DNA of 64,000 nt, taken from positions 131,809,388 through 131,873,387 of the forward strand of contig NC_134644.1 of the NCBI RefSeq assembly GCF_030463565.1. Reading direction: 5' to 3'. Origin of the DNA: Pelecanus crispus (lineage: Eukaryota > Chordata > Aves > Pelecaniformes > Pelecanidae). Made by a program: the position numbers and the translations under genes. Numbering within the stretch: the stretch's first letter is position 1; each line of letters starts with the position of its first letter. Shown one piece after another: positions 37,967 through 52,900 of the stretch. The notes beneath the pieces are model-generated. The model made no database searches. It was given only the letters and a program-made list of their open reading frames with translations, and was not told the origin of the DNA.

Positions 37967-40900
37967 CGTACGACCCAGTTGCTGCACCAGAAGGGTGGAA
38001 TGAGTTGTGTAGTATGAGTGTTTGTTGGTTCATTTATTACAGCTGCTATGCAGAAAGCTTATTTCCTTCCAGAAATGGTATTTGTGGATACTGTACATAT
38101 GACAGAAAAATACCAGAGGCTATATAAAACTTCCTCACCTATGAGAACAGCAGTCTTCCCTTCTAAGGTTTGCTCCCTATGGGGATCTTACAGGTGGTGG
38201 TGGGATGCGCACAAAGACTGAAACTTAAGCACATTAGGTCCTCAGCTCTAACTTCTTGTGTCTGCTTGGCCACACCTGAGACAGCCCTGGGCTGAACACG
38301 ATATTTCAGGGTACTTGAGGCACTGAAAACAAGGTGGTTGGGCCAGCCTGGCTGCTGCCCCTTCCCCGGACTGCTCTGCGAAGGCAGCCCCACCGCAGTG
38401 CAGTGCCATGCACTGCCCCTACTGCAAGGCGAACCAGTGCTGCAGGTGCTCGAGCTTGCTTTGCTCCCCTGCAAAGGCAAAGCTTTAGTGTGATTCAAAC
38501 CATGTCCTGAACGATCCTGGGTATCATCATGGGAAGCAGGGGAGTCTGCGGGAAAGAACATAGACCAAGACTAGTGATGGAGAGAGGAATTGGATAGCAA
38601 GCATGACTGCTAGCTTGCTTTCGAGGGGAAATAGCAACCCTTGGCGTGCTGCTAACTGATGAGTGCTGAGTACTGGACACCTTCCACCAGAGTCTACTGG
38701 CTTATAGTTTGCTCCAGACAGGCCTCGAGGGCTGCTGAGGTCTTCTCCTAAGGCTGCTCCTCCCAAACAAGCACCCCTTGCTCAACTTAGATGGCAACTT
38801 TGGTCCTGGAAACACCAACAGAGCTGCTACGCTTCTGTGCTGGTGGCAGGTTTTGCAAGGAGAAAAAGGAGCCAGGAAGTTTTGTTTCTATAAACGTGAC
38901 TCAAGATTGTCCAGAATTAAGATTCCAAAATGAGTTTGGGGTTTGGGTGTGCTTATTTCAGTTGTGGAGCTTGGTTTATATTTTCATTAATGCCTTCAGG
39001 GACTGAGCATTCAAGTTGCACTCAACATTTTCCCTCAAGCTTGTTCTCACAAAGCAATATCAAGATACCAAAAAGTCCATCTGGAACATGGAAATCTTTG
39101 GTAAAAAACATTAACCAAGCAAGCCTGTAACTGCTGTGCTCCCTAGTTAAGAAAATTAATCCACTGCATGACGGGCAAAAGAAAATCAATCCATTTCTGA
39201 ATGGACAGGGCACTTCAAAAGCTTTGGTGGATCTGTCAGGAGAGTGGTTTTTATATGGGAAGGAGAAATCTGATTACTGAAGAACTGTCTGGAGAGCTGG
39301 CAGCTCCATCACAGCAGCTGAAGTAGGAGCTCAGAAATGTTTCTAGGTTCCTTTGGTAGACTTCAAATAGATCAAAAAGAGAACTAACAAATGTTCATTG
39401 GGGTCTCCATTTCACTTCAGAAGTAACTGAAGGAAGAGTGGAGCTGCTCTGAGCACAGCATAGACCTTACCATAAGAAAACACTATCGGAAGAAAAAGAA
39501 AAGCAAACCCCAGTCTGGAACATATGAAGATCAGCCACATCTGCAACAGGACTCATCCCAATTCATCTGCCACAAATTCCCTGTAAAGGTGACACAAAAT
39601 TGTAAACTCCTACCCTCCCTGACGTTTGGCACATTCTGTTTCCCATTAAAAGGAATTAGGTAAGAATGGTTCCATTTCTTGCCTATTAACTTTAAATTTT
39701 TCAACTTTTAAGATCTTCTCTGAATAATACAATACTCCCCTCTGTATTTTGTTAGAACTTTGGCATCTCATGTTTCCAGAGCATGCGGTGGTTTTAGCTA
39801 GAAAACAGGAGCCAAAGGTGATTTGAAGAATGATGCTGTGCTCTCTTGTTATAGTAACTAGTATGGACAGCAGGGAGCGGTGGGCTTTCTCTCATGCAAT
39901 GGCTGCAACACAAGGCCTGGTGGAATAGGATCTGCTCTACAACAGCCGACTCAGCTCCATGGTGGGGAAAAAATAGTGGGTCTGCCTTATAGATGATACC
40001 TGACGCTAGTTCCAAATGGCATCTTACCTTCTTGTAATGTTTCAGACACGCACACACAAAAGTGAGAAGCATGAGGGAACAGTTTTCTTTCTTTTAAAAA
40101 ATCTCCCTACAGTTCAAAAGTTTATTACACTTTTGTGACCAATTTTCTGACATGAAGAGATCATTATAACAATTTTAAAATGTTTCAGGAAGCAACATGT
40201 GGTATGCACTCTACGTGTGCTGTGACAAAATTCAAGGTAGTAAGTGGTAAATTTGCAGCCATCTGTGCAAAACAAAATTACTCAAAAAAAGCAGACAAGC
40301 AAATACTGCAAATAACCCACAATAAGAAAAGAAATTTGTGTTGAGACTTCCATTCATTTTGGCTAGTTCTGAATTTAAAAAAAATATACAAAAAGGCAAG
40401 TATATACAATACAAATATATACAAAAAGGCATCAGCATCATCTGTATACAGATCTGTACTGTAGAAATGCATTATCTTTGTTGCTGGCGAGGACCTTCAT
40501 AGACATGAAGCGAATAGAACTAAGAAAGTGACATCAGATTGTCTCATGAAGTTTCAGTAGAGATGTTTTAGAGGATTTTCTTACTTAACATGTATTTCCT
40601 GTGCTACTACGCTCACGTAGCAATTCCACGCACTTCCATGTTTACTTTTGGTAGCGTGATTTTCTGGTGCAAATATAACACCAAAAAAGCAGTCTAGCAT
40701 CTATGACGGGCTTAATAGGGATTAAGCACTGTAGAGCTAACACATTAAGTGTCAACATAGCTGTCTTTCCCTACAGAGTAATAGGATGAAGCAACATAAT
40801 GGTATACTTGTACAGCAAATCCGATACCGGATGAACCACACAATTGTGTTGACAATGCTGATTAACTGCTCTACCTTGCATTTGCAGTGATTAATTTCTT

Positions 40901-41654
40901 ATGAAAGCATCCTAATAATAGATGTTCAGACTGAGCTCTGCTATTACACAACAGGACAGTAAATTGGCCAGTAGGAGATTTGGGTCTTGCTGACAAATAA
41001 TGACAAATACCTGTCAGTACAGCAGTCAGTCTATTTCTCCTTCCAAACAAGCAAAAAATGCACATCCTGGTTATGCCGTTCGCATGGAGAAACCTGGAAC
41101 GTCTTCAGCGTACCCAAAGGCTAACCAGGCAATGAGCAGTCTAGTCCAATGCTGCTAAAATTTCCTTTAAATACTGCTGCCTAACACACAGTAAACCAAA
41201 TCAGCTAACAAGAAGCCTGGTCTGTAGCCTTACTTGTAAGAGTCTCTCTCCAGATGTGCCCCCTTTTTCAATGAAATAAAGGAGGTAATCATTCACACAT
41301 TGAATACATACAAATACACCTTACTAGTCAGTACTTATGACATTTTCTGTTGTGGAATCTTAAATGTAACTATAGTGGTATTGCAGGGCCTGTTAAGGCC
41401 TCCTGCAGCGCTGATTACAACTATTAAAACATGGACCGTATTGCTTATGTGACTTTTGTCCTTTATTCCACTGTTGTCCGAATTATTCTTCCTTTAATTC
41501 ACTCCTTCTGGGGCTTTGATCCTTCCACCCCTTATTCAGATACTAGGGAAGAAAAGCTTCTCAAGGGTATTACATGCAGCTCAAAACCACTGAAGGTTCA
41601 GCAGGGCAGGCCATGTATAATTTCATTTAGTTCAAACACAACACAAAACTTCAG
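37967..41654. other. Intergenic DNA between XKR4 and TMEM68
   Basis: No recognised gene. AT-rich sequence with short open frames only. TTTATT at 40121-40126 (AATAAA on the minus strand) is a possible alternative distal end of TMEM68. Confidence 0.6.
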
Positions 41655-43872
41655 AAGCCTGTTCCAGTTGTCAGTTTTATTCGAAAGGTGTCTTCTATAC
41701 ATTATTTTACATACAGAAATAAATATGAAAGGCCTACACAAATACGAACACTTAAAGAGTACCAATACTGCCCTTCATTTTTTATACTCATCTTTCAATA
41801 CTTAAAGGGACAAAACTGCATCAAACAGCCCACATGTTTAGCAAAATAAATTTTACAAAATCTCGGATCACAAAGGTCTGTTCATGTATAACAGAACCTT
41901 TTAGACTGAGTTTTCTTTTACATATATGCAACCTCAACACAAAATATGTTCAGCTGCCTTTGAGAATTTCACAATATAGACTGACATACATTTTCCTTGA
42001 GATGGACAGTAAAAACAAGGTCATACTTAAGTTATACTCCAATGTGGGAATGTGGCATTATCACTTTTAATGACACACTGTGTTAACATAATATTTTTAG
42101 AAATATACCGATAAATTAAAAAGAACACAATCTTGCCTTCAAATAAAACCCAAGGCCTTTAAAAGACTCCAGAATGGGCATTTGCTTTTCTATAACACAA
42201 TTCTTACCCAAGCTGTAAAAAATTTAATTCAACACCACATAAAATGCTTTTGATATAAAATAACATCATAAAATAAGTAAACTTTTTGCTTTTTGTAAAC
42301 CATAATTTATAGACTCTTTCCCATAAAGTGATATTTTTCTAACATAGGGCATCATCCACATGCACTTATGTAATCTCACTAATTTACACATTTAAAAAAA
42401 AATATAAAGCAAAGCATGTGCTTAAATGGTGGGAGGAATGGATACTAAATTGAATACAACTGCTCTTTCAAAAGTTGGGGGGGGGGGTTGTTGTTTGGTT
42501 GGTTGGTTGTTTTTCTTTAAAAGAAAAGGTCAAACCCCAACAATATTGAAAGGAGACCACATAATATAGCAAAAACTGCTTTTGTCTTTCCTTAAGGAAT
42601 TTGTCCTCCTCTTAAAACTGAAGAGTTCCCAGATGTTAATTTAAGAACTGTAGATTAAACTTGCTTGCAATCAGAAGAAATGTTTCAGATATTTCCTATT
42701 TGGACAATAAAAGCATAGGCTTTAGTTCAGAAGCAATATTAATAATATAATTTACTGTAAGTGCACAAAAGCCCAATCCTGCAATTCTTTCCTGTTCATT
42801 CAATTGTTTTCACTTAAGGAAAGTATATAGGATTTCCCTCTCAAAACTGATTTAATAACTTATGTAAATAACTGTGTTTGAAGAATATGGATGTTTAACA
42901 GTTTACACATACACTAGATTTAAAGGGTATTTGGGAATGTTTATCCTGGTTTTCAAAAGAACTACTACTTCTTTTAAAAGGAGTGTTGCACTAATTTTTT
43001 CTTTCCTTCAAAATAAAGCTTTATGAGCTCATGTTACTAAACAGGATTCTCATTTCCACTTCTTAAAGTTTACATGCTTGGCTCATTCTTTCAAACAAGA
43101 ATTTGCAGATTCACTGAGAAGTATACAGATAACTCTCTACTCAAAGGCAGATATACAACATGGCTCGGCTTGGAGTAGCAGCTGTGCTGTAGGGTTCTTA
43201 TTCACTGCATTGGAGCGGATTCTGTAACAAACTTCCTCCGCTCACTGCAGTTCTCTAATCAATTTTCACTGCTGCAAACTCTTTCCGAGATTACCGTAGT
43301 AAAACTAAACGCTTTCCACCGTAGGTTTTGCAGGCATAGCTAGAGATTCTGCAGGCCACAGAAAGCTGACTGTTTTCCAGCAGCACAAGAGTAACAACCT
43401 AAGGGAAGTTTTCATAAATGCTGCATGGCATTAATCTGGCCTGCAAAACCTAGTTACAGTGATGATGATCAAGACAGTAAGACTCAGATTAAAGAGCAAC
43501 CATGGGTGGGAGGAGGAAAAAAAAAAAAACCAAACAAAAAAAACCACTATGTACATAAAGACTTGCAGTGTCATTTTTGAAAAAAAAAAAAAAAAAACAA
43601 CAAAACAAAAAACCAAACAAAACCAACAACCCATTTTCAAGGCAGGAATGCATTTATCAAAAAGTAAGCTTTGCCCCGTTATGAATGATTTGAAGTTTGG
43701 GTTCCTGAGCTTGATACTGGACAGGGGGAAGGACAAGGGAAAGTGTCTTACATCTTAAATTATACAGCAGTATCATTAGGACAGTATTTAAAACCTATTA
43801 TTGGAAGAAGGAATAAGTTACAAATATGACTTTAAGAATATTATAAGTAAATAGTAGTGTATTCAGAAGACC
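41655..43872 (-). other. TMEM68: TMEM68 3' UTR (inferred)
   Basis: About 2.2 kb of AT-rich sequence without splice-like structure lies between the TMEM68 stop codon and the best poly(A) signal. It contains an 11-G run followed by TTGG repeats at 42477-42510, and A-rich runs near 43517-43610. The low-coordinate limit depends on which signal is used. Confidence 0.5.
41676..41681 (-). terminator. TMEM68: Likely TMEM68 poly(A) signal
   Basis: The minus strand reads AATAAA here. About 20-30 bases further along, it has a GU-rich element (TTTTGTGTTGTGTTTG), the usual arrangement around a cleavage site. Other AATAAA hexamers on this strand are at 41467-41462 and 40126-40121. Confidence 0.5.
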
Positions 43873-43977
43873 TTAATCTTCTTTCTTTTCTGTTTGAAAT
43901 CGTTCCATTAAAGCCCTAAATATATTTCCTGGTATTTTCTGATGTTTTTCTATTAGACCTTGGAGTGCTGCTTTTGT
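43873..43977 (-). CDS. TMEM68: TMEM68 last coding exon (residues 297-330, stop)
   Basis: Acceptor TTCCTTACAG. It encodes [20 protein letters not shown] and then [14 protein letters not shown] before TAA at 43875-43873. Confidence 0.95.
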   Translation of the reverse strand, partial: TKAALQGLIEKHQKIPGNIFRALMERFQTEKKED

Positions 43978-46900
43978 CTGTAAGGAAAGAGAAAAGTTTT
44001 CAGTCAGATTAAGTCATCTTTATATTGTTCATACATTAACACAAGTTCTAGGCTCTTTTTCATCCTTTCAAATGTCACAGAACTAGTACAAATCCAAAAT
44101 ACTATTTTTCCATATTTAAGCCCACAGGATGTGTTTGTGGGATCACTGCCAAGAAACAGACCAAACTAGCATCTTTTCTCTATAGTAGCTGTGTTCACAA
44201 GCTCTATTAGCGATACACAATAGTAAAATGACAATGGAGTAAATTAATGAAGAGACCTAGATCTATAAAGCCTGTCAGTGCTGAGTGCTGCACTGCCATT
44301 CAGAAAATTCTGCCTATGGCCAGGTTTGCATCAGTAACACTCTTCCAGTATGCAAGAACTTTGCTTCTACACATGCTCAGAAGCAGCACTGGAAACACAA
44401 TTGTGTCTCAGCACATTTGGCTTGCACAAAGTTAATTATCCTTGCACCTAAGTCCCCTAAAGCAGCTGGCCCTGTAAAGCATGCTTAGACCATACCTAAA
44501 ATACTGCATATGACAGCAGCATTCACTTTCACTCAAAAATGTAGCAGGCCAAGAAGTAAATAGCAGCCATTCTTATTATATAAAAGCTCTATGGAGAACA
44601 TTCAAAACCAGGGCAATATGCAAAAGCTATGGTAAGGACATGCCGTAACCTTCCTATTCTGCCTAGAGAAGCACAGACTACTGAATTCTTAAGGCCTGAG
44701 ACAGAACAGAGAACTATTTGCCTTTGTAAACCAGTGGTCAGCAAGGGAAAAACTGATTCTTGGCACAAGCTCCCACTGTTTATATGAAGTATGTGATCAA
44801 CTGTTAAGTCCTGGGAGAAGGTTCCTGCCCACACCTCTTTATAGGTCTGGTCCTAAGGTCCTAAGTGTCTCTACAGATCCAAAATTTCTATTAAGTAAAA
44901 AATTTGAGCTTCATTTTTTTTCTATATATAATGGGAAAATGCATACTGTGCCATAGCCTGAAACAGGCGATACAACTTAAAACCACTCTAACTAGGATTC
45001 TAGGGGATTCACATTCTAGGGGCCTTATCTAGCAGAATTTGGACTTAAGTCAGAAGCAAGTGAGGGTTGGCACAGATGAAAGATGCCAAAGCACATTTGA
45101 AAGTCATTTAAACACACATTCTCTCCTGAAAGCCAACAGTTCTGAAGTCCTGTCAGACTGAACCCCCAAAAAGAAACAATCAGGTTTCCATAACCAGGGC
45201 ATAAGATAATGCAGATAAACACTTTAAGATGTCATTTTGCAGCTATCTAATCAGACAGTAAACAGATGAGGAGAGACAACTGAACTGACATCTGCATGGT
45301 CAAGAAGAAAAATCTCTTTCTCTCAAGTGAAGTTTTCAGAATGCTGAAAGTGACCATCTGTGGAGCTTTCAAAAATGGTTATTTCGGCCCCCTCCATCTG
45401 ACTGCTCCATCACTTAACTTGTTTATGTCTCTGCACTGTGAAATCTATTAATAAACTGAATGAACATGAGGACCTGACAATCCTTTCTATAAACCACCTA
45501 AATCTGAACTAGGGGAATATTCAAAAGTTAATTTGTTGGGTGAGAAGTTGGTGGAAATAGAAATGGAAACACACTGTACAAAGCAATGAAATTATTTTTT
45601 TATTGTATGGAATTTCAACAGTTTGTGAGCACAGATTTGCTATATTTGAAAGGCTTCATTACTATCTTTCTGAAAAGACCAAGAACCAGAACACATTCTC
45701 TGGGTGAAGTGCTTATATCTTTATCAACCCAGAGCAGTCTTATCTGACTGAACTTCTTCAGTCCCTAAAACAAGTTGTTTCTTGAAGCAAATACAGGGTG
45801 CAGTATTGACTTCAAAAGGCCTAGAACATCTACAAGGCGTAGTAATAAAAAGATAGCATTTAAGAAGGGCATTCAGAGTTAAGGAAGCCTAAAGTTTACT
45901 ATGATTCCACCACCTCCTATAACTAGCTCCAAGGCAGAAATCACTTGACAAGAATATTCCAGTGTTTTCTATCAGAACAGTCAATATTTTAAATATATAC
46001 AAGCATATCTATCTTACCTTCTCAGTTAGCTCCTCAGCAGTTATATTTGGTTCGTATGGAATGGGTTCTCCGATAAATGTACGAAGCTTGACTGGAAACC
46101 CACCGTACAGAGGAACTACGGGCAATCTAACACGTTCATATAGTGACCTAAGTATTTCTGATGTGAAAAAAATTAGGGGGAAGGGAAAAAGCAGAAGAAG
46201 GAAAGGGGACCGTGGGGAAGAAAGGGGAGGGTGGGGGGGAAGACAGAGAGACTGAGATTATTCTGTAATATTTTTTTCCCCAGTATGTCTTAAAACTTAC
46301 AACATCATATTAAAACCACTTTTCCTAATACCTTTGATGGTGATTCCTTACACTATTTAAAGCACTCCGTCATGACAGTCCGTCAAGCAATCCAGCCCCT
46401 GACCCAGATTCTCAAACAATGTGTCATCTCAAGTGCCATTCTACCCTTGACTTTCATTTCCTAAAAGCTGTGTTAATGCTACCGCAGACTTGTTTCCACC
46501 CTAACTTGGTGTGAAATCTCTCCTCCAAAGAGTAGCTGCAAAGAGAAGGAAGAAGAGGAGAAAGATCCAGTAGCTACCTCTGTGGAGAGGAAGGGAATGC
46601 TACACAATACAGGTTACAGTTCAGTTAATTTTACAGGTTAGCATAAGAAACTAGTATTGAAAGACTGTTCTGTTCACTCCCGCTGAGGTCCAGAGGATCA
46701 GAAATGGTCTTATCTGCCTAAAGGCCAGTCATGCTAAAACACTGAATTGGTCTGTCAGATCACACACTGGTTGCAGTGAAACAATATAAAAAGAAAGAAA
46801 GAAAAAAAAAGGTATTTCAATTAGCTCTAAGAGGACACATCTTCTTCTCCACAGGCCACCTTGTAAGCATCTAGCCCAAATGCACCCAGAACAGATTCCT

Positions 46901-49900
46901 TGCAGAATGGGCGCTAATACTCTCTCTCTCAATTTTAGACAAGAAATTCCTTTAACTGAGGTGTTGGCATAGGAAAATCCTTACTGACCAAGATGTGGAA
47001 TTTTCTGTATGCAACCTAGAAGGACAAAGAATATTCCAAAACTACTGAAACTGGAGTAACACCTCCAGCAATCAACAGAATTCAACTCCTCTAGCACCTC
47101 TGCTGTAGAATACAAGTAGCACAAATAGCATGAATGATTTTGGCTTCAATTTCTGCTTGTTTGGGAAGATTCTCCTGAACACAGTAACAATTAATTGCTG
47201 GGGTTTTTTGTACAACCTCACGAATGTGTGAATTATTCTGTGCATCTACATCTGATGACTTGCTTTCTCCATGCAATATATAGCTTTTAATTAGAGGGGG
47301 AGAGAAACAGAACTGTTTTGCCCTGCAGTCCTCTGATGAAGATGACAATGCCATACTTGAGGCAGAACATGTGGCGTGAAGGAGACTGTTCAGGCCCTTT
47401 CTGCTAGATAGTAAGTTGGAGATTACAAAACACTATATAACTATATAACACTAGCAGATCAGCAGAGATGTGGCATCTAATCATCCCAGAGGTGGACCCT
47501 TCAGACATGTACCCATCTGTTTGTGTGCTGGCTGGAAGTCCCATAGAGAGGAGAACAGAGAGCAGGCAAATGCAAGGTTTTTTTGAGGAACCACAGGTCT
47601 AGCGCTGAATAGTAAACCAACTACAGATTAAATGTATTCCAAACCATTCAAAGTTTAAGTTCAGGTAGAGGTGTAAGCACAGAGCTTTAGGAGGACATTT
47701 GAAGAAATTACGTGTCAGTTGCAAACCCCTGTTTGCTTTGCTTCTTAACAGACAGCAGAAAACCTAGAGTTGGCCTAGCAGATGTAAGCAGAGAAAAAAA
47801 AGTGCTCTAAATCTATTTGCCTTTTTCTGGCTCCTTTTTCCTTTCTTCTGCTGCTTCTGTGAAGGCACACTGTTATGTGGAGAGTAACTTAGATGAGCCA
47901 ACACCATATCTAATGTTGATATTAAATCCTAATAACATCTCTGAACCCTACCAGAAAGCAAACCTCCAGAAACAAGGTTGTGTCAAATTTATACGGGGAT
48001 TATTTCTACAGAGATAGGCTAAACATATATGGAAAAATAAACTACAAAAAAAATAGAAAATATCTTACTTATTCCTCCTAATGTCCTAACGCCTTCTCGA
48101 ACATTTTGTGTAAACATAGGAATGATGGGCTAGGAGGGAAAAAAAATAATTAAGAATTTAATGAAGATAGCACTACCTAAGAAACTTCTACCTCACTTAA
48201 ACCCAACAAGCAAATTAATTTCAGAAGTGTTTCTCAGACAAGGACATATAGAGAGCAAAACAAGAATTCTTAAGGTCTCCTGCAACCTTTTGCCATGAGG
48301 TTTCAAGCTGAAGAATACCATGAGATTTCAGTGAGTCGCTGTTTCAGCAAGTCCATTTTCTCAAGGCACTCCAGGATTTCAGAACCTATGGAGCATTTAG
48401 GCCTCCCCTTGTCTAGCAGTGTTTGCACAGTTGTGACTTAAGTGGTTAAACCTCTTACCTAATTTGTAGTTATACTCAAAGGGAAGAATTCACAGGATTG
48501 GGACCCTAAACTTGTCCGATTCATCTCTGCTATGCTGACTGTACTGCTTCACACATGATGTGTCATATTCAATACATGTCCATGATTTATTTCTGCTGAT
48601 GAATATTTGGAATAGTGTTGAGTATTTCAAGTTTTTATCGCTGTGTTTGAACTTGCAAACAGCTATCAAGATTTACAAGAACTGGGGTGGAGTTTAGTAC
48701 TACATGAAGTTTTTTAATATCATTTTATAGTATGTACTCACTGTATATAGCATCATCAGAAATACAGAACTCTTTATGGAATTTTCAAACATTCAGATTC
48801 TTTCAAACTTTTTTAAACAAGCATGGAGATGAGCTAGTAAATAAGACTTTGCAGACAGGTATCAAGTTGGGGGACGGGGGGGTTGGAGGGGGGAAGTCTG
48901 TAAATAATCCAATGCAACTATAAAGAACAAAAGAAGTGCAGTTGCCTAAACTGAATGGTAACAAAATTCTTTATTCTAGGGCCATCTTACATGGAACATC
49001 TTACTTTTGACATAGAGGTAGAGAGTTTTCTATGTACCAAGTTGGTTTATGTGACAAAAATTCTGGCAAACAAACTGCTGAAATAAGACAACTTCAAGAA
49101 GCTGAAGGTCCCAGTTTTAGAAACATTTTTCTGATGTTTTAGACACATTTTTCTTTCCATGAGGAGTTATGCTCATGATCAGAGGTGACTTAAAGTTCAT
49201 CTTTGATCTAAATAAAGATATTTTCCCCACTTTCAGCCTGCCTCCGACACTGTTCCTATTCTACTGCATCTCTCAGGTTTTTTTTTGGGGGGGATGAAGG
49301 TGCAAGACCTGTGTGAGTGCAAAAGGGAATTCAACACACATTCAATAAAATAAATATAACTAGTACAATCATAGCTGAATCCCAAGTATGGTCTTTCATA
49401 TGCTATTACAATACATTAGTAAAATCTAAATCTGTTGAAAATATCCTGTTTAAACAGTGTTATTTTCCTCCTGAGAAAAAGTGTCACATGCTTAAAATTG
49501 GGTCTTAAAAGTATTCCATTTCTGTATAAAATCCAGAGATTTAACTAGTCTCTTTGACGTACCTAAATATAAAACCCTTGGTGTGAGACTTACTTTCAAA
49601 TTAGGTACATGCAGACCTACGGACATATGCACACATCTTTCAAGTACAAATATAGAATGAGAGGGACTCTGAAATTATTATTAAAATAGTTACAAATCAA
49701 ATATATTATACATTTATGTGCCTTTCACAGTTGGTCCCATATGAATAATTATCTGCCTGCTGACCAAGCACAATGCTAGGTATTAGAATTGAAGAGACAG
49801 TTCACACTAGTGAACAGCATGTCCTGCTGCTGCTGTATGCCCTAGACATCCCTTACTATCATAAAATGCCAATACAGTACACAGTGCCAGTGAGTCTATA

Positions 49901-52900
49901 CTTCATCGATACTGGAAACAGAAATGTTGATGTATGGTTCCTTCCCAACTGTTCTGGTCAGGGGTTAAGCCATCACAATCCTGACCAGGTACGTGTAAAA
50001 CAGCACAGGCTTGTAATGTAGAAACCGTCCTGGATTTAATCTCTCATTCTTTTAAACTCTGGATTTCCTGACCACACTATTCTTAGCTGACTCCAAAGCC
50101 ACCTTATCAAAAGCAACAAAAAGAGTCTTGAAATGTAGTCATGAGAGCAAGCAGACCACACTCATGACACTCAGCAATGTAACACCAAATACTTATAATA
50201 CTTATAATATATATATAAATAAAAATGAATTATATATATATATTTATATATATAATTATATATATAAAATATAATAATCAAAACAGCTTTCCCTGGAAGA
50301 CAGTACTAACAAGTTAGCATTCTTTGCTTCTCTTCTGTGATTGTCATACTCACCACTTTTGCATCAATGGCCACCTGAGCAAAGCCCTTCCGATCACCCC
50401 AGATAATAGTATAGAATTCATCACTGAAGAGTGCCTCCCGAAGTCCACCTGGGGCAATGGCTATCAGATAGCCCTTCTTCAGAGCACTGACACATTCTTC
50501 TTTTGGTCCATGTATACATCCAGATACATCAAGTAATATTTTAAAACCTGTAGGGTAAGATAATATTAATTCAGAAAATGTTAATTCATACTACCATTGA
50601 GTACAGATTCCTAACACAGAACACAATGGCTAAAACTTACTTGCCTAACAACCTGTAACCCCAAATCAGAGATGTTACTCGAGGGACTGAAGTCCTGCTT
50701 ATAAATTTTGGTCTAAAAGTTGAAGATTTAGGGTTTTCAGTGGCTTTTTGTCATAGTAAAGTCAGGTGCTATCTCACAATCAGGACTAAACTGGAAAAAA
50801 CTGGCAAGCACTTCTGCGACATCTTTCATGTGTCCCTTCAAAGGAATTGGAAAGTTGGCTCCAGGGCACCGGCTCCTTGCCCAAGCTCTACTTTTCAAAT
50901 GTAGCACAGTCCTAATAAAGTGCAACAAGACAAAATACCAGCAAATTGTTGTGGTTTTTTGTTGTCAACTTAGCAGTCTATGCACAAGAAGGCGAATGAC
51001 AAGGAAAATGCAGCATTCTCTGCGTTACAGATCAGTGCAGGAATTGACTCCCTGGTTCAGTCTGTGAGTACCCAGATGGCCTTCCATGCAAAGAGGCATC
51101 TGGCACACCTGGATTGGGTATATTCATCTTAAGTTAAGACTTTTCATTTACTGAAGTTTTTAACTGTACAATCACATAAACTCCTCACATCATCTTGAAT
51201 TTGAAATGTCATACTGACCCTACTCTTCAAGAAACAGCAGAACATCAAAAATTTGCTTACAAGCATCAAATGGGTACACAACTGATCAATTTAGACAACT
51301 AGTCTAGTGTAAAAGAACATAACTAGCATAAACCTCTGTTTGCAGGAAATCAGTCATGTTCACTTGGTTCAATGAATTTTAAATTTATACAGTATTTATT
51401 ATGAGTACTGAGTACCAAAATGGGAACTTTAGATGACTGAGCAGTATGGGAAAGATTACTTCTCTTTCTTGAAGTTTCCCACTGAGGCAAACAACCTTAT
51501 CATAGACAAGGACACAGAAATGATCTAGTCGAGTTTGCCCCTGAATAACAGATCTTCATTTTTTTTAACCTCAGATTAACAAATTAATAGTTGTTACTAT
51601 GAACACACATTTGTCACATACACACACACACACTGAAGAAGAGTCCAACTATAGTTAAGAAGACAGAGATCTGTCTCCTCTTACAGCCCGCATAAACTAA
51701 AGGCTTGGGAAGGAGAGCATGAGGCAGCATGTCATTACTTTATTCTTAACTATACTCTGATCTCTGACTAGTCTTTGTAGTTGGTGTGAGTATAATTACT
51801 CCTGATTTATACCTATACACAATCGGGATCTGTCTGTAAACATGACAACAGAACACAAGCTGCATTACACCCACTCATATTCTGCTGTGCCTGCCTCACA
51901 CACTGCTGATGACGCTAGCAGTCTTCATCTAGTAGCATTTGCACAGAGGACACCCGAAATAGAGTTTTCCTAAAGTAATTTAATTTCTCTCAGGTGCTTT
52001 GTTTGTGGGATCTTCAATAGCTGGTTTTTACAACGTTTTACATTCCCAAACTAATTAAAGCTCTCTGGAATGTACTGGGTGGTAGGAAGCTGCCTGTCTC
52101 TTAAGCTCCTTCAGTCAGTGAGTTCAGGAGAGAGACAAAACAGTCATGAGAAGCGTTGAGCCAAGCAAGGCAAGAGACTCCAAGGAAGCAGAAGCTGCAA
52201 AGATAGTTCTCCTTTCTGCATTGGAGATGCTGGGGAAGGGGCAGGGGAGGTGATAGAGCAACACCATGAGTCTGTCCAGTTCATAGGTCAGAAAAAAGAA
52301 GAGAATATAGACAGAATACAGGCAAAAATTTGTAATACAGAATAGTGGTGGGGTGGGGTTTCAAGTCTTTCTCAGCTGTATTTCCCCCCTTGACTTTTAG
52401 TATATACCTTACATTCTGAGCTGTACCTCACAGCCTAGCCAGCAGATCATACATTACCACCAATATCTCTGCTCCAGTAGCAAAGAGGAAGAACCAGCTC
52501 CATTAGAGCAGCAGAGAAACAGGAGCTAGGGCAGTGGCCCTAAAGGGGCAGCCAGGGTACTCTGTGCCCAATGCAAAGGTCATCATGGAGTCAGAAGAAA
52601 TACTGGGGTAGTACCTGGCTGTTGCATGAAAGTGACCAAGAATCTGGTTTTCTACTTTAAACAACAAAACAACTCTCCAAACTATCTAAACACAGATGTT
52701 CAGCCTTCCAGAGCATGAAGGGATGCTATTTTTCCCAAACACCAAGAAGTCCAAAATTAATTTTAATCCACAGTTTAACCTGGACTCTGCCCTTTGCCCC
52801 AGCACACTCTTCTGCTATTTTCCACAACATTGTGTCCGCACCGATGTATGAAAACCCTTTGGAGAGTACACAGTAATGCATTTAACACTCATCTCAATAA

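Noticed and set aside
46147..46149. Alternative acceptor ten bases inside TMEM68 coding exon 5
   Set aside because: It would lose ten bases and break the reading frame with the preceding exon; the upstream CATCAG keeps the frame and family residues.
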